Below are positions 32,364 through 41,624 of a DNA stretch of 64,000 nt, piece after piece (the stretch's first letter is position 1; each line of letters begins with the position of its first letter). Location: the NCBI GenBank assembly GCA_964549335.1, contig CAZJUQ010000031.1:52257-116256 (forward strand), given 5' to 3'. Source of the DNA: Sulfidibacterium sp964549335 (GTDB lineage: Bacteria; Bacteroidota; Bacteroidia; Bacteroidales; F082). The notes below the pieces were generated by a model. It did no database searches. It worked only from the letters and a program-made list of their open reading frames with translations, and was not told the DNA's origin. The position numbers and the translations under genes are program-made.

Positions 32364-33323
32364 ATGAGATATTCCATTTTTAAATATTACCGAAATAAAA
32401 AGAGAGTATTTGTTATTGCTTTTTTCTTAATACCGTTGCTCTTTTCCTGTGCACAACACAAGAGAGGCGAAAACAAAAAAACGGAAAAACCGCCGGTTAT
32501 CGTAAGTATTGAAAAAGCCTCAACAGGTGATATTGCCGATACCGTTAATATTTACGGAGAAATAAAATTACGCAACGAAACCTTTTTGGGTTCGCAGTTC
32601 GACGGCAGACTGACCGGATTTTCAATAATTGAGGGCGATTTTATCAAAAAAGGTGAAAAGTTGGGTACGATAGTGCCACCGATGCGCGAAGCATTAATAC
32701 AGTCCATTGGCGAATTGAATCCCGCTCAAAAAAAACTTATTGCCGAAGAGGTAAAAGAGATACCGCTTTACAGCCCCATTACAGGCGTTGTACTAAATGT
32801 AAATCATCATAACGGCGATGTTATTAAAAAGGGTGAACCCGTTCTACATATTGCCGATTTAAAAACTCTGGATATTTTTGGAGACCTTCCCTTGAAATAT
32901 CTTCCTTACGTGAAAAAAAACGATTTGATTGAGGTGAAGTTTCTCGGTTTACCGCATAAAAACATCTTTCTTCCGGTTAGTGCCATAGGGGGAAATGTCG
33001 ACAAAAAAGCCCAAACGGTAAAAATAAGAGTGGCGCTCGAAAACGAAAACTTAATTTACAAACCCGGAATGCGTGTTGTTTTGTCGTTTGCCGGCAGCAC
33101 TCACAAAAACATTACCCTTATCCCGGTATCGGCACTTCTTGAAGAAGAGGGACTTTTCAGCGTGTTTGCCGTTAAAAACAACCGGGCCGTAAGACGGATT
33201 GTAAAACCGGGAATACGCAACGGCAAGATGGTTGAAATTTTAAACGGAATAGCCCCCGGTGATAGTGTGGTTACCCGAAAGGCATATTCATTAACAGAAG
33301 GAACGGCGGTAGTTGTAAAGTAA
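32364..33323 (+). CDS. RND efflux periplasmic adaptor (MFP), lipoprotein
   Basis: A 319-aa membrane fusion protein. The lipobox is LLFSC followed by AQHKRGE. A lipoyl/barrel-sandwich part (GRLTGFSIIEGDFIKKGEKLG and SPITGVVLNVNHHNGDVIKKGEPV) surrounds an unusually short hairpin. The beta-barrel and membrane-proximal domains follow (VSALLEEEGLFSVFAV, KAYSLTEGTAVVVK). The short coiled-coil suggests a compact adaptor. It links the TolC protein upstream to the permease 98 bp downstream. Confidence 0.9.
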   Translation: MRYSIFKYYRNKKRVFVIAFFLIPLLFSCAQHKRGENKKTEKPPVIVSIEKASTGDIADTVNIYGEIKLRNETFLGSQFDGRLTGFSIIEGDFIKKGEKLGTIVPPMREALIQSIGELNPAQKKLIAEEVKEIPLYSPITGVVLNVNHHNGDVIKKGEPVLHIADLKTLDIFGDLPLKYLPYVKKNDLIEVKFLGLPHKNIFLPVSAIGGNVDKKAQTVKIRVALENENLIYKPGMRVVLSFAGSTHKNITLIPVSALLEEEGLFSVFAVKNNRAVRRIVKPGIRNGKMVEILNGIAPGDSVVTRKAYSLTEGTAVVVK

Positions 33324-33421
33324 AAAGATATGATTGTAGGAAACCGGCTTGGGCGCGAATTAACTATTGTTTCATTTTGGTAATAACTTTAATTTTTTAA
33401 GAATAATAAAACATTTGTTTC

Positions 33422-36400
33422 ATGAAAGGTTTGTCGAAATTTGCCGTTGAAAACAGCAGGGCTGTTATTTTTTCCGCTCTTGTTCTTTCCGTTATCGGCG
33501 GTTATTTAATATTTCGCATTCCTCAGGGAGTATTTCCCGATGCCGATTTCCCGCGTATTGCAGTGCTTGTGGATTACGGACTTGCACCGATAAAAGAGAT
33601 GGAGATGGAAATTTCCAAACCCATAGAGGAGGCAATGATGATGGTGGAGGGGGTCAATACCGTAAGGGCTTCGATTAGCCGCGGCTCAGCAGAAATAAAT
33701 ATCGATTTTCAATGGGGACAAGATATGTTTAAGGCTTACCAGCTTGTTATGGCGCAGGTAAGCGGAATACAACACAAATTACCCCGCGGCGTGTCAATAG
33801 AAGTGCGCCGTTTCACATCAAGCACATATCCCGTGGCCGGTTATGCAATCACTTCAGACAAACTGAATCTCGTTGAATTGCGCGATTTGGCCGTTTATAC
33901 AATACGTCCCCGTCTTGCTGCCATCCCCGGAGTTTACAATATTGAAATTATGGGAGGCAAGCAGAGGGAATACTGTGTAAATATTGACCCTGCCAAGCTT
34001 GCCGCACTGCACATTGATTATAAAGAGGTGGAAAAAGCCCTTGAAGAGAACAACAACCTGAAATATGTCGGCAGGCTTAACGAAACGGGAAAACTCTATT
34101 TAAACATTGCCGACAACAGGTTCAGAACGGTATCCGATATAGAAAACACCGTTGTGGCTTACCGTAACGTAACTCCGGTTCACATATCGGATATCGCCTC
34201 CGTTGAACCTTCCGAAAAAGAGACCTTTATAGCTTGCGAAAGCGACCTTAAACCTGCCGTGCTTATTACCGTGATAAAGCAACCCGGAACAAATGCCGTT
34301 GCCATAATGAAAGAGGTGGAAAAAAGTTGGAACAACCTGAAAAAAAATTTGCCTCCTTCGGTAAAATTGAACAAATGGTACGACATGACCGATTTTATTA
34401 AAGATGCCGTAACCAGTGTTACCGATTCCATATTTCTCGGAGCCGTAATCACCTTTTTTGTTTTGCTGCTCTTTTTGCGGCGTCTCAAAATAACTTTGAT
34501 TACTGTTGCCATTATCCCCGTTGCACTGCTTATCTCTTTTATCTTTATTAAACTCACGGGAATGAATTTGAATTTGATGAGTTTGGGGGGACTTGCGGCG
34601 GCAATAGGAATACTGGTGGATAACGCCATTGTGGTTATGGAAAACATAGAACGGTATCTTGAAGAGGGGTATAATACCCGGGAGGCGGTAATTAATGCCT
34701 CTTCCGAAATTATTCCCCCTTTGCTCGGGGCTACTTTGACAACCCTCGTGGTATTTGTTCCTTTGGTTTTTCTTTCAGGGGTTCCGGGTATGTTTTTCCG
34801 TGCGCTGGCTTCAACCCTTACCATTGCCGTAGTTACATCAATGCTTTTGGCGGTATTTTTAACCCCGGCTTTGGCCTCGGTTTTTGTTTCGGGAAAAATA
34901 AAAAAGCGAGGAAAAGTGATAAATATGTTAACGGCAATTCAACAAAAATCTCTCTCCTCGTTAATAAAGTACCCTTTGGTAACCGTTCTTGTGGTGTTGA
35001 TTTTTATTGCGGTAACGGTGTTTTCATATTTGCGGATTCCGAGCGGGTTTTTACCCAAATGGGACGAAGGTACCATAGTTCACGACTATCTTGCCCCTCC
35101 CGGAAGCTCTTTGGAAACCACAAAGCAAATGCTTAAACCGGTAGCCGAGTTTATAAAATCCATTCCCGAAGTGGAAACCTATTCCTTGCGTACCGGACGC
35201 AGTTTGGCTCATCCGCGTACTCACGCTAACGACGGCGATTTCGTTATCAATCTCAAAAAAGACAGAAAACGCTCCTCATTTGAAATAATGGACGAGATTA
35301 GAGAATTTGATAAAAATCATGAACCGAGATTGGAACCCGAACTGTTTCAGGTGCTCCCCGACAGATTAAACGATTTGAGCGGTGAAATAGCTCCCGTAGT
35401 TATTAAAGTTTTCGGAAATAACCTGAAAACATTGAGAAATACCGCCTCCGGAATTGCCGACTCGTTGAAAAAAATAAAAGGCGCCGTTGATGTTTATAAA
35501 GGTTTTTCGAACAGCGAACCCGAGTTGCTGATTAACACCGACGAGCGTGCAGCGTCGTTTTACGGAGTGTCGGCAAAAGAGGTTGGCGATGCCGTGCATA
35601 TGGCGTTGTGGGGCGATCAGGTAACACAAATGATGGAGGGGTTGAAAATGATTCCGGTTAGAGTACGATTCCCCGAAAATATTTTTCAAAACAGTGACGA
35701 AATAGGTAAAATCCCCATTTACCTGTCATCGATAAACAGGGTGTTGCGTCTCGACGAAGTGGCGCAAATAAAAAAAGTTCCGGGAATACCCGATATCGAC
35801 CACGAAAACCTTAGTCAGGTAGTTAATGTAAAGGCACATATCTCAGGCCGGAACCTTAGCGGTATCATTAACGATATAAAACGTATGCTCGAAAATACCG
35901 TTCTGCCTCCCGGAGTTTCGGTACGGCTCGAAGGTCAGTATAAAAGCCAGCAAAAAGCTTTCAGCCAGCTGATACTTATACTTGCTTTCGGTATTTTGTT
36001 GGTTTTTACGATATTATTGTTTGAGTTCAAATCTTTTAAAACGGCTTTGGTTATCTTGTCGGGGACAATACTCTCGGTAAGCGGTGTCTTTTTAATATTG
36101 TTAATTGTAAAAATTCCCCTTGATATTTCGGCTTTTATGGGAATGATAATGATAATAGGGGTGGTTGTTAACAATGGAATTTTACTAATCGATTACGCCG
36201 AAAAATATCTTGATAAAAATACAGGAATAAAACAGGCGTTGTTAATGGCAGGCAAGGTAAGGTTGCGCCCCATATTAATGACGATGTTTGCCACTATTTT
36301 CGGTTTTTTGCCTCTTGCACTCTCTCTCGGTGCCGGTTCCGAAATGTTGCAGCCCCTTGCGGTTTCGATGATAGGGGGTGTTACTCTTTCGATTTTCCTC

Positions 36401-36460
36401 TCTCTTGTAATTATTCCTTCGTTGTATTATTTGGTAAACAGGGGAAACTACGCCGAATAG
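33422..36460 (+). CDS. RND-family efflux permease
   Basis: A 1012-aa inner-membrane proton-driven pump with the twelve-helix, two-loop RND plan. The first helix is followed by FRIPQGVFPDADFPRIAVLVDYGLAP-like text. The proton relay helix reads GILVDNAIVVMENIER, with one Asp where AcrB has two. The second half repeats the plan (MIIGVVVNNGILLIDYAEKYL). Sequence style is closer to multidrug/NFE-type pumps than to CusA-type metal pumps; the substrate is unknown. It completes the efflux operon starting at 31086. It is convergent with lnt (37 bp apart). Confidence 0.92.
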   Translation: MKGLSKFAVENSRAVIFSALVLSVIGGYLIFRIPQGVFPDADFPRIAVLVDYGLAPIKEMEMEISKPIEEAMMMVEGVNTVRASISRGSAEINIDFQWGQDMFKAYQLVMAQVSGIQHKLPRGVSIEVRRFTSSTYPVAGYAITSDKLNLVELRDLAVYTIRPRLAAIPGVYNIEIMGGKQREYCVNIDPAKLAALHIDYKEVEKALEENNNLKYVGRLNETGKLYLNIADNRFRTVSDIENTVVAYRNVTPVHISDIASVEPSEKETFIACESDLKPAVLITVIKQPGTNAVAIMKEVEKSWNNLKKNLPPSVKLNKWYDMTDFIKDAVTSVTDSIFLGAVITFFVLLLFLRRLKITLITVAIIPVALLISFIFIKLTGMNLNLMSLGGLAAAIGILVDNAIVVMENIERYLEEGYNTREAVINASSEIIPPLLGATLTTLVVFVPLVFLSGVPGMFFRALASTLTIAVVTSMLLAVFLTPALASVFVSGKIKKRGKVINMLTAIQQKSLSSLIKYPLVTVLVVLIFIAVTVFSYLRIPSGFLPKWDEGTIVHDYLAPPGSSLETTKQMLKPVAEFIKSIPEVETYSLRTGRSLAHPRTHANDGDFVINLKKDRKRSSFEIMDEIREFDKNHEPRLEPELFQVLPDRLNDLSGEIAPVVIKVFGNNLKTLRNTASGIADSLKKIKGAVDVYKGFSNSEPELLINTDERAASFYGVSAKEVGDAVHMALWGDQVTQMMEGLKMIPVRVRFPENIFQNSDEIGKIPIYLSSINRVLRLDEVAQIKKVPGIPDIDHENLSQVVNVKAHISGRNLSGIINDIKRMLENTVLPPGVSVRLEGQYKSQQKAFSQLILILAFGILLVFTILLFEFKSFKTALVILSGTILSVSGVFLILLIVKIPLDISAFMGMIMIIGVVVNNGILLIDYAEKYLDKNTGIKQALLMAGKVRLRPILMTMFATIFGFLPLALSLGAGSEMLQPLAVSMIGGVTLSIFLSLVIIPSLYYLVNRGNYAE

Positions 36461-36497
36461 TGAAAAAACAGTACGCCCGGTGTTATTAAAACATCAA

Positions 36498-38105
36498 TTA
36501 AGTTTTGGAATGTTGACGGTTTTCTCTTTTTTTTAAAAAATCTTGCGTGAATGAAATCAGCAATACGAAAAAACTTATGAATGCCGAAATCCTTGCAATG
36601 ACATCCCCGTATTTCACATAAAAGGTAAGTTTATCGTTGAGGCTTATTCGCTCTTTTATCGAAGCCTGTTTCCAAAAGGGAGTTGCCTCTCTTATGTCGC
36701 CGCGTTGGTTAATAAATGCCGAGGTTCCCGTATTTGCCGCTCTGGCAACACTGCGGCGTGTTTCGATGGCACGCAATACCGAAAACAAAAAGTGCTGCTT
36801 GTATCCGGGAGTATCGCCCCACCACCCGTCGTTGGTAATTACAAAAATGGCGTTGGAACCTGCGGAAACGGTTTTTGCGGTAAACTCACCGAAAACCGAC
36901 TCGTAACAAATTATCGGAGACACCTTAACTCCTCTTTTTTTGTTTTCGAAAACCGTGGGATGTTCTTCGTCTTTTAAAGTGCCTGTAATGCCGCCCAGAT
37001 CAATGGCATATTGTTCCAACGGTTTCAATATCCACCACGAAGGCATCCGTTCAACCCCGGGGGTAAGTTTCGATTTGTGGTGTACCTGCACAAAACCGGT
37101 GTTGTCTATCTGAAAAGCGGTATTGTAAGCATAATAATATTGGTTATCGCGGTATTTGCGGGCGGCATTGGTAAGCTTTTCGCCTTTGCCCAGCATGCGG
37201 TAGGTGGAAGCGCCTATCACAAACGAAGTTTGAGGATGGTAAGAAATATATCGCTCGATAAGTTTTATACTTGTCGAATGTTGAAGGTTCTCTTCCCAGA
37301 TACCTTCCTGAATTGCCGATTCGGGGCATACCACATAAAGGGTGCTGTCGGAGATTTTTTTGTCGGCAAGTTTGAAAATTCTCTCCATTACCACTGTTGG
37401 CGGCAGGTTGAACTCTTCGGTATATGGGTCGATGTTAGGCTGAACCACAACCACCTCCATCGATTGTTCTCCCTCTTTGTAGTTGTTGTATATGGAGTGC
37501 GATATCACAAGAGGAACGGTTATCAATATTGTCCACAACAAAACGGGAATGATGACCTGTTTAACATCTCTCTCTTTTAACCGGAATATTATTTGAACTA
37601 TAAGAACATTGGAAAGCAATACCCACAAACTGCCTCCGAAAACCCCCGTATATTCGTACCACTGTATCCAGGTATGCTTCGATGCAAAAACATTTCCCAG
37701 GGTCAGCCAGGGCCATGTCAAGTCCCAATTGGTATGGAAATATTCCCATGTTATCCAATAAAATATCACTATTCCGAAGCCCCGCCTGTTATTAAACAGT
37801 CTCTTTTTCGATATGTGGTAAACCTGGAAAACCACCGCCGAAAAGAGGGCGTTTATCACTATTGCAGCAACGGCCCCGGCTTGAGTCGAATACCATATCC
37901 ACCACGTTGTTATGCCGTTCCAAACAGCAAATGCAAGCCACGAATACCAAAACATTCCCCTTTTGCCGCTTTCGCCGAGGCGGTGTTGCAAGACCATAAG
38001 CGGTACCAAAGCCACAAAAATCAATGGCGTAAACCCGTTAACAGGCCACGCCGCAGCCAGCAATATTCCGCTCAAAAGCGATAACAAAAGAGGATGAAGT
38101 TTCAT
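36498..38105 (-). CDS. lnt: apolipoprotein N-acyltransferase
   Basis: Lnt adds the third acyl chain to the N-terminal Cys of lipoproteins in the inner membrane. The 535-aa protein has about seven membrane helices, then a nitrilase-type domain. Its catalytic triad is visible: Glu in VVCPESAIQEG, Lys in HHKSKLTPGVERMP and Cys in SPIICYESVFGEF. One more helix ends the protein. lgt is at 10.9 kb; lspA is not in the window. The gene is 39 bp downstream of the ClC gene on the same strand. Confidence 0.94.
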   Translation of the reverse strand: MKLHPLLLSLLSGILLAAAWPVNGFTPLIFVALVPLMVLQHRLGESGKRGMFWYSWLAFAVWNGITTWWIWYSTQAGAVAAIVINALFSAVVFQVYHISKKRLFNNRRGFGIVIFYWITWEYFHTNWDLTWPWLTLGNVFASKHTWIQWYEYTGVFGGSLWVLLSNVLIVQIIFRLKERDVKQVIIPVLLWTILITVPLVISHSIYNNYKEGEQSMEVVVVQPNIDPYTEEFNLPPTVVMERIFKLADKKISDSTLYVVCPESAIQEGIWEENLQHSTSIKLIERYISYHPQTSFVIGASTYRMLGKGEKLTNAARKYRDNQYYYAYNTAFQIDNTGFVQVHHKSKLTPGVERMPSWWILKPLEQYAIDLGGITGTLKDEEHPTVFENKKRGVKVSPIICYESVFGEFTAKTVSAGSNAIFVITNDGWWGDTPGYKQHFLFSVLRAIETRRSVARAANTGTSAFINQRGDIREATPFWKQASIKERISLNDKLTFYVKYGDVIARISAFISFFVLLISFTQDFLKKRENRQHSKT

Positions 38106-38144
38106 TTATCCCGCTATTTTAATAATGAGTCAAAACAGTTATTT

Positions 38145-39905
38145 TTAATCGTCCGAAAACTCTTTCAAAAGTTTGCGGTATTGCATAAACACTTTTGCAC
38201 GCGATACAAATCCTATATATTTTCCATCTTTTACCACCGGCAAGTTGTAATTCCCCGACTCCTGAAACTTTTGGGCTATATCTTCCATCGACTCGTCGGG
38301 ACTTACTATCGGCTCGGGCATAAACATTATTTCTTCAACACGGATTTTGTCATACAACTCGTGATTAAACATTATATTTCTGATATCATTTACAAAAACT
38401 ATTCCTTCGAAATTCATATCCTTGTCCACCACAGCTATTATGTTCCTTTCCGAATTGGCAATAACCTTTACCAGTTCTCCGAGTGTTGCCTCTTTGTTTA
38501 TGGTCTTTATGTCGGTCTCTATCAGGTTGGTAACTTTTAGCATTTGCATTACGTTTTTATCTTTGTCGTGTGTCATCAGTTCGCCGCGCTGTGCAAGCCG
38601 TTTTGTATAAATGCTGTGAGGTTCGAAAATTATTATTGTAAGGTACGAAAACAGGGCGGTAAATATCAATGGTGTGAGCAGCTCGTAGCCTCCGGTAAAT
38701 TCGGCTATCAGAAATATCCCCGTCAAAGGGGCATGCATCACCCCCGCCATCACTCCCGCCATACCTACCAACGCCATATTCTTTTCCGGAATTTGCAAAA
38801 ACGGCAACATATTTACGATGCGTGCGTAAAAAACACCGAAGACACCTCCCACAAACAACGAAGGCGCAAAAATACCTCCCACACCCCCGCTGCCTCCGGT
38901 TAAGGCCATTGCCACCACTTTGAACAATATTATAAATCCCAATGCCAAAATAAGATAACCGTTATTTAACATGCCGAAAAGCGACTCGTTGACAAGACCC
39001 CCCGGTTGCCGGTTTATGAGCACCCGCAAAAATTCATATCCCTCACCGTAAAGCGAGGGCAAAGCATATATGAGAACACTCAACAATACACTCCCGGCCA
39101 ACCACCGTTGCCACGTATGTTTTATCTTGCTCATTTGCGTCTCTATATACATCGAAGTTCTCGTGAAATAGAGCGACACAAAACCCGTAAGTATCCCCAA
39201 AACAATATAATAAGGAAGGTGTTTGAGTATAAAACCCTGCGAAAGATTAAAAGAGAAGAGTACCCCCGGTCCCATAAGAAAATATGCCATTGTTGCCGCC
39301 GTTACCGATGATATCATCAACGGAATTAAAGTCACCATTGTAAGGTCGAGCATTAAAACTTCCAACGAAAATATTACCGCTGTAATTGGCGCCTTGAAAA
39401 TTCCCGCAATGGCACCCGAAGCCCCGGCACCTATCAAAATCACTATCGATTTGTAATTAAGGTGGAATTTCCTTCCCAGAAACGAACCTATGGCACTTCC
39501 GGTCAATACTATGGGAGCCTCAAGCCCCATGGAACCACCGAAGGCTATGGTAAACGTACTCCCTATCATCGACGAGTACATGTTATGCGAATCTATTTTG
39601 CCGTTCTTTTTCGATATGGCGTACAAAATACGGCTTACCCCGTGGCTTATGTTGTCGCGTATTACATATTTCGAAAAAAGCACCGTCAAACCTATACCCG
39701 CTACGGGCAATACCAAATAGAGATAGTTGCCTTGCGCAAAGTCGAAACCGTGTGTTATTAAATGGTGGGTGTAGTGAACGGTATTTTTCAGCAATACCGC
39801 CGCCAATCCGCTTAACAAACCTATTACAAAACTCAAAAAGAGTATCCGTTTTCTGTATTTGGTGCTGTTTATGGTAAATTGCGAAAAAGGATGAGTAAAC
39901 TTCAT
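38145..39905 (-). CDS. ClC-family chloride channel/transporter with C-terminal CBS pair
   Basis: A 586-aa protein with a ClC membrane domain (residues about 20-435) and two CBS domains (about 450-586). The ClC signatures are GGSMGLEAPIVLTG, with the gating glutamate at residue 129, GAGASGAIAGIFKAPITAVIF and GSGGVGGIFAPSLFVGG. The CBS domains read TIDKEATLGELVK-like text and EPIVSPDESMEDIAQKF, and may bind nucleotides to regulate transport. The retained gating glutamate favours a proton/chloride antiporter, which is inference. It lies upstream of lnt and probably shares its transcript. Confidence 0.92.
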   Translation of the reverse strand: MKFTHPFSQFTINSTKYRKRILFLSFVIGLLSGLAAVLLKNTVHYTHHLITHGFDFAQGNYLYLVLPVAGIGLTVLFSKYVIRDNISHGVSRILYAISKKNGKIDSHNMYSSMIGSTFTIAFGGSMGLEAPIVLTGSAIGSFLGRKFHLNYKSIVILIGAGASGAIAGIFKAPITAVIFSLEVLMLDLTMVTLIPLMISSVTAATMAYFLMGPGVLFSFNLSQGFILKHLPYYIVLGILTGFVSLYFTRTSMYIETQMSKIKHTWQRWLAGSVLLSVLIYALPSLYGEGYEFLRVLINRQPGGLVNESLFGMLNNGYLILALGFIILFKVVAMALTGGSGGVGGIFAPSLFVGGVFGVFYARIVNMLPFLQIPEKNMALVGMAGVMAGVMHAPLTGIFLIAEFTGGYELLTPLIFTALFSYLTIIIFEPHSIYTKRLAQRGELMTHDKDKNVMQMLKVTNLIETDIKTINKEATLGELVKVIANSERNIIAVVDKDMNFEGIVFVNDIRNIMFNHELYDKIRVEEIMFMPEPIVSPDESMEDIAQKFQESGNYNLPVVKDGKYIGFVSRAKVFMQYRKLLKEFSDD

Positions 39906-40000
39906 TGTATTACGGTAAAATCAACGGCAAATGTATAAAAAATGAAGTTCGGTTAAAAAATATCATTTCAACGGAAAAATTTCGTTACAACAATTTTAAT

Positions 40001-40179
40001 GAGGGCGGCTACGGCTCCCTCCCCCGTTTCAACGCCGTGCCGTATCAGGCTGTCCGCTTATAGCCCCTTGCCGCAAGCCGTGTTTCGCAACGGCGTGCGT
40101 GGGCTTCCTGCGGTCGCCTCCGCCGCCTGCTGCACAGCGGCTTGCGCCTTCGGGGGCTGCCGCTCCCATCCTTGCCGCA
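40001..40179 (-). repeat. GC-rich intergenic element, copy 2
   Basis: Reading on the minus strand from 40179, this block repeats in order the conserved segments of copy 1 at 8474-8620: TGCGGCA with GGATGGGAGCGGCAGCCC, GGCGGAGGC, AGGAAGCCC, ACGCCGTTGC, CTATAAGCGGACAGCC and finally GCCGCCCT. The core up to AGCGGACAGCC spans 134 bp versus 136 bp in copy 1. Here 36 extra bases precede the last block. GCAAGCCG and CGGCTTGC inside the element can pair, replacing a different paired stretch of copy 1. It lies 88 bp after the stop of the 40268 gene, in sense orientation, within spacer 39906-40267, which holds nothing else I can name. Confidence 0.8.
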
Positions 40180-40267
40180 AAAAAGGCAAAAAAAAGTGGC
40201 GCTTCACGTAACCCGCCGTTAACACAGCTCACGGAAAACGCCACCTCAAAAAGTGTCTTCCAATATT

Positions 40268-40846
40268 TTATTTCGATGTCTCTTTTACACGGATATCGCC
40301 GAGAAGTACGTCCCAAAAACCTATTAACCTGCCGCCTATCTGGGTCTCTTTACGTTTTACGTACACCGTTATGTCTTTTTTTGTGGTGTCCTGGTATATA
40401 AGCCGCCCCTCTTTGTCGTAACCCCTGAATTTCTGAAATATGGTAATAACTCCCACATATGTACCGTCGGGTTGACGTTGCAAGTCGCTTACGTATTCAA
40501 TATTATACCACTCTATCTCTACTCTGCTGTAGTTGAGACGCATCAATCTTTCAAAATATTTTCTTACGGCATAATATTTTATCTCGGGGCGCACCAGCGA
40601 CGAAACGCCTATCTCGCTGCCTTGCATAAAAAGCTCTTCGGCACGGTCTATCACACGGTTGGCTTCGCTCCAAGGTGTGTTTTTGTCGCCTATAATGGTA
40701 ATGTACTTGCTCAGGTCGCGTACCTTTTCCAGGGCAAGGCTGTCGATAGCCTGTTTGCGTTCAGGACTTAAATTTTCCTGGGCCTCCACACCGCTTATCA
40801 ATACAAATCCTGTAATTGCAATAAGGAAATATCTTATCATTTTCAT
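40268..40846 (-). CDS. exported protein of unknown function
   Basis: A 192-aa protein with a signal peptide ending LISGVEAQ (Gln at +1). The mature domain has a compact alpha/beta look with conserved-looking stretches TPWSEANRVIDRAEELF, VEIEWYNIEYVSDLQRQPDGTY and ITIFQKFRGYDKEGRLIYQD. It gives the impression of an NTF2/SnoaL-like cone fold, but I cannot confirm that. I recall similar proteins only from Bacteroidales. It starts 4 bp after the stop of the 40851 lipoprotein gene, so the two form an operon. A GC-rich repeated element follows it. Confidence 0.72.
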   Translation of the reverse strand: MKMIRYFLIAITGFVLISGVEAQENLSPERKQAIDSLALEKVRDLSKYITIIGDKNTPWSEANRVIDRAEELFMQGSEIGVSSLVRPEIKYYAVRKYFERLMRLNYSRVEIEWYNIEYVSDLQRQPDGTYVGVITIFQKFRGYDKEGRLIYQDTTKKDITVYVKRKETQIGGRLIGFWDVLLGDIRVKETSK

Positions 40847-40850
40847 TTTA

Positions 40851-41513
40851 TTACTTTTTTATTAATTCGAGTTCGGTAATTTTTCCAAAAGAGTCTTTTT
40901 TCAAACTCTCAACACGGTATTTATACTCCTTTTTGTCTTTCAAATAGTTTAAAAAACGCGATGCCGTGGTAGGCCTGTCATAATCGTTTATTCCGTTGTA
41001 CCTGCTTATTATTATCAATACCGGAACATCTGGCGATGCAAAATAATTCAACGCCTCGTCAATAAGTCCGTTTGCCGTTTTTATGTCGGGAGCTGCGGCT
41101 ATTGAACCGAAAGTATTGTCGTATGTGGCGTATTGCGATTGTTGCATTCGCCGTTTCGCCTCCTCTTCGCGCCTCAGCTTCTCCTCTTCGGCTTTGCGTT
41201 CGGCTTCGGCTTTTAGCATATTGATTTTCTCTTCCGCCCTTTTTATCAAGTCGATAACTTCGGGATCGTCAATATTGTAGTCTTTTATGTCTTTAACCCT
41301 TTGGGCTTGTTTGTCAAGACTCCAACCGGTTTCCCCGTTTATTATTGCCGTTAAATCACGTTTTGCCTCTTTAACTTTTTGTGCATATTCGGCGGCGGCT
41401 TTTTCGCGTGCCAATTTCTTTTTGCTTTTGCACGACGTTATTCCACCCATCAAAAACGCACCTATCAATAAAACAACGGTTACTTTTTGAAAATTATTAA
41501 TTACGTTTTTCAT
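40851..41513 (-). CDS. lipoprotein with charged coiled-coil, unknown function
   Basis: A 220-aa lipoprotein: the signal ends MGGITSC, followed by KSKKK. Residues about 30-130 are a highly charged, Lys/Glu-rich coiled coil (AEERKAEEEKLRREEEAKRR-type). A small C-terminal domain begins TANGLIDEALNYFASPDVPVLIIIS and includes RPTTASRFLNYLKDKKEYKY. The pairing with the next gene (4 bp gap) suggests a joint envelope role. I do not recognise a named family. Confidence 0.72.
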   Translation of the reverse strand: MKNVINNFQKVTVVLLIGAFLMGGITSCKSKKKLAREKAAAEYAQKVKEAKRDLTAIINGETGWSLDKQAQRVKDIKDYNIDDPEVIDLIKRAEEKINMLKAEAERKAEEEKLRREEEAKRRMQQSQYATYDNTFGSIAAAPDIKTANGLIDEALNYFASPDVPVLIIISRYNGINDYDRPTTASRFLNYLKDKKEYKYRVESLKKDSFGKITELELIKK

Positions 41514-41565
41514 CTGTTTTGTTTGCTTGTTTTGTTATACAATTTACGCTTCTTTTTTAAGAATG

Positions 41566-41595
41566 CAAAAGTATTCAATTTATTGCATCGGCAAA
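41566..41595 (-). promoter_or_regulatory. Promoter of the 41513/40846 gene pair
   Basis: On the minus strand TTTG (41595-41592), an 18-nt spacer and TACTTTTG (41573-41566) fit the Bacteroidota -33/-7 arrangement, upstream of the ATG at 41513. It lies close to the 3' end of the upstream TolC gene (41625), arguing for a separate transcript. Confidence 0.45.
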
Positions 41596-41624
41596 CCGAA
41601 AATCTGTTAAAAAGTAACTTGCCA

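Noticed and set aside
40029..40401. Open frames across the GC-rich element at 40 kb
   Set aside because: They result from GC-rich sequence with few stops. They are not matched between the two copies of the element, and the translations have low complexity (Ala/Arg/Gly).
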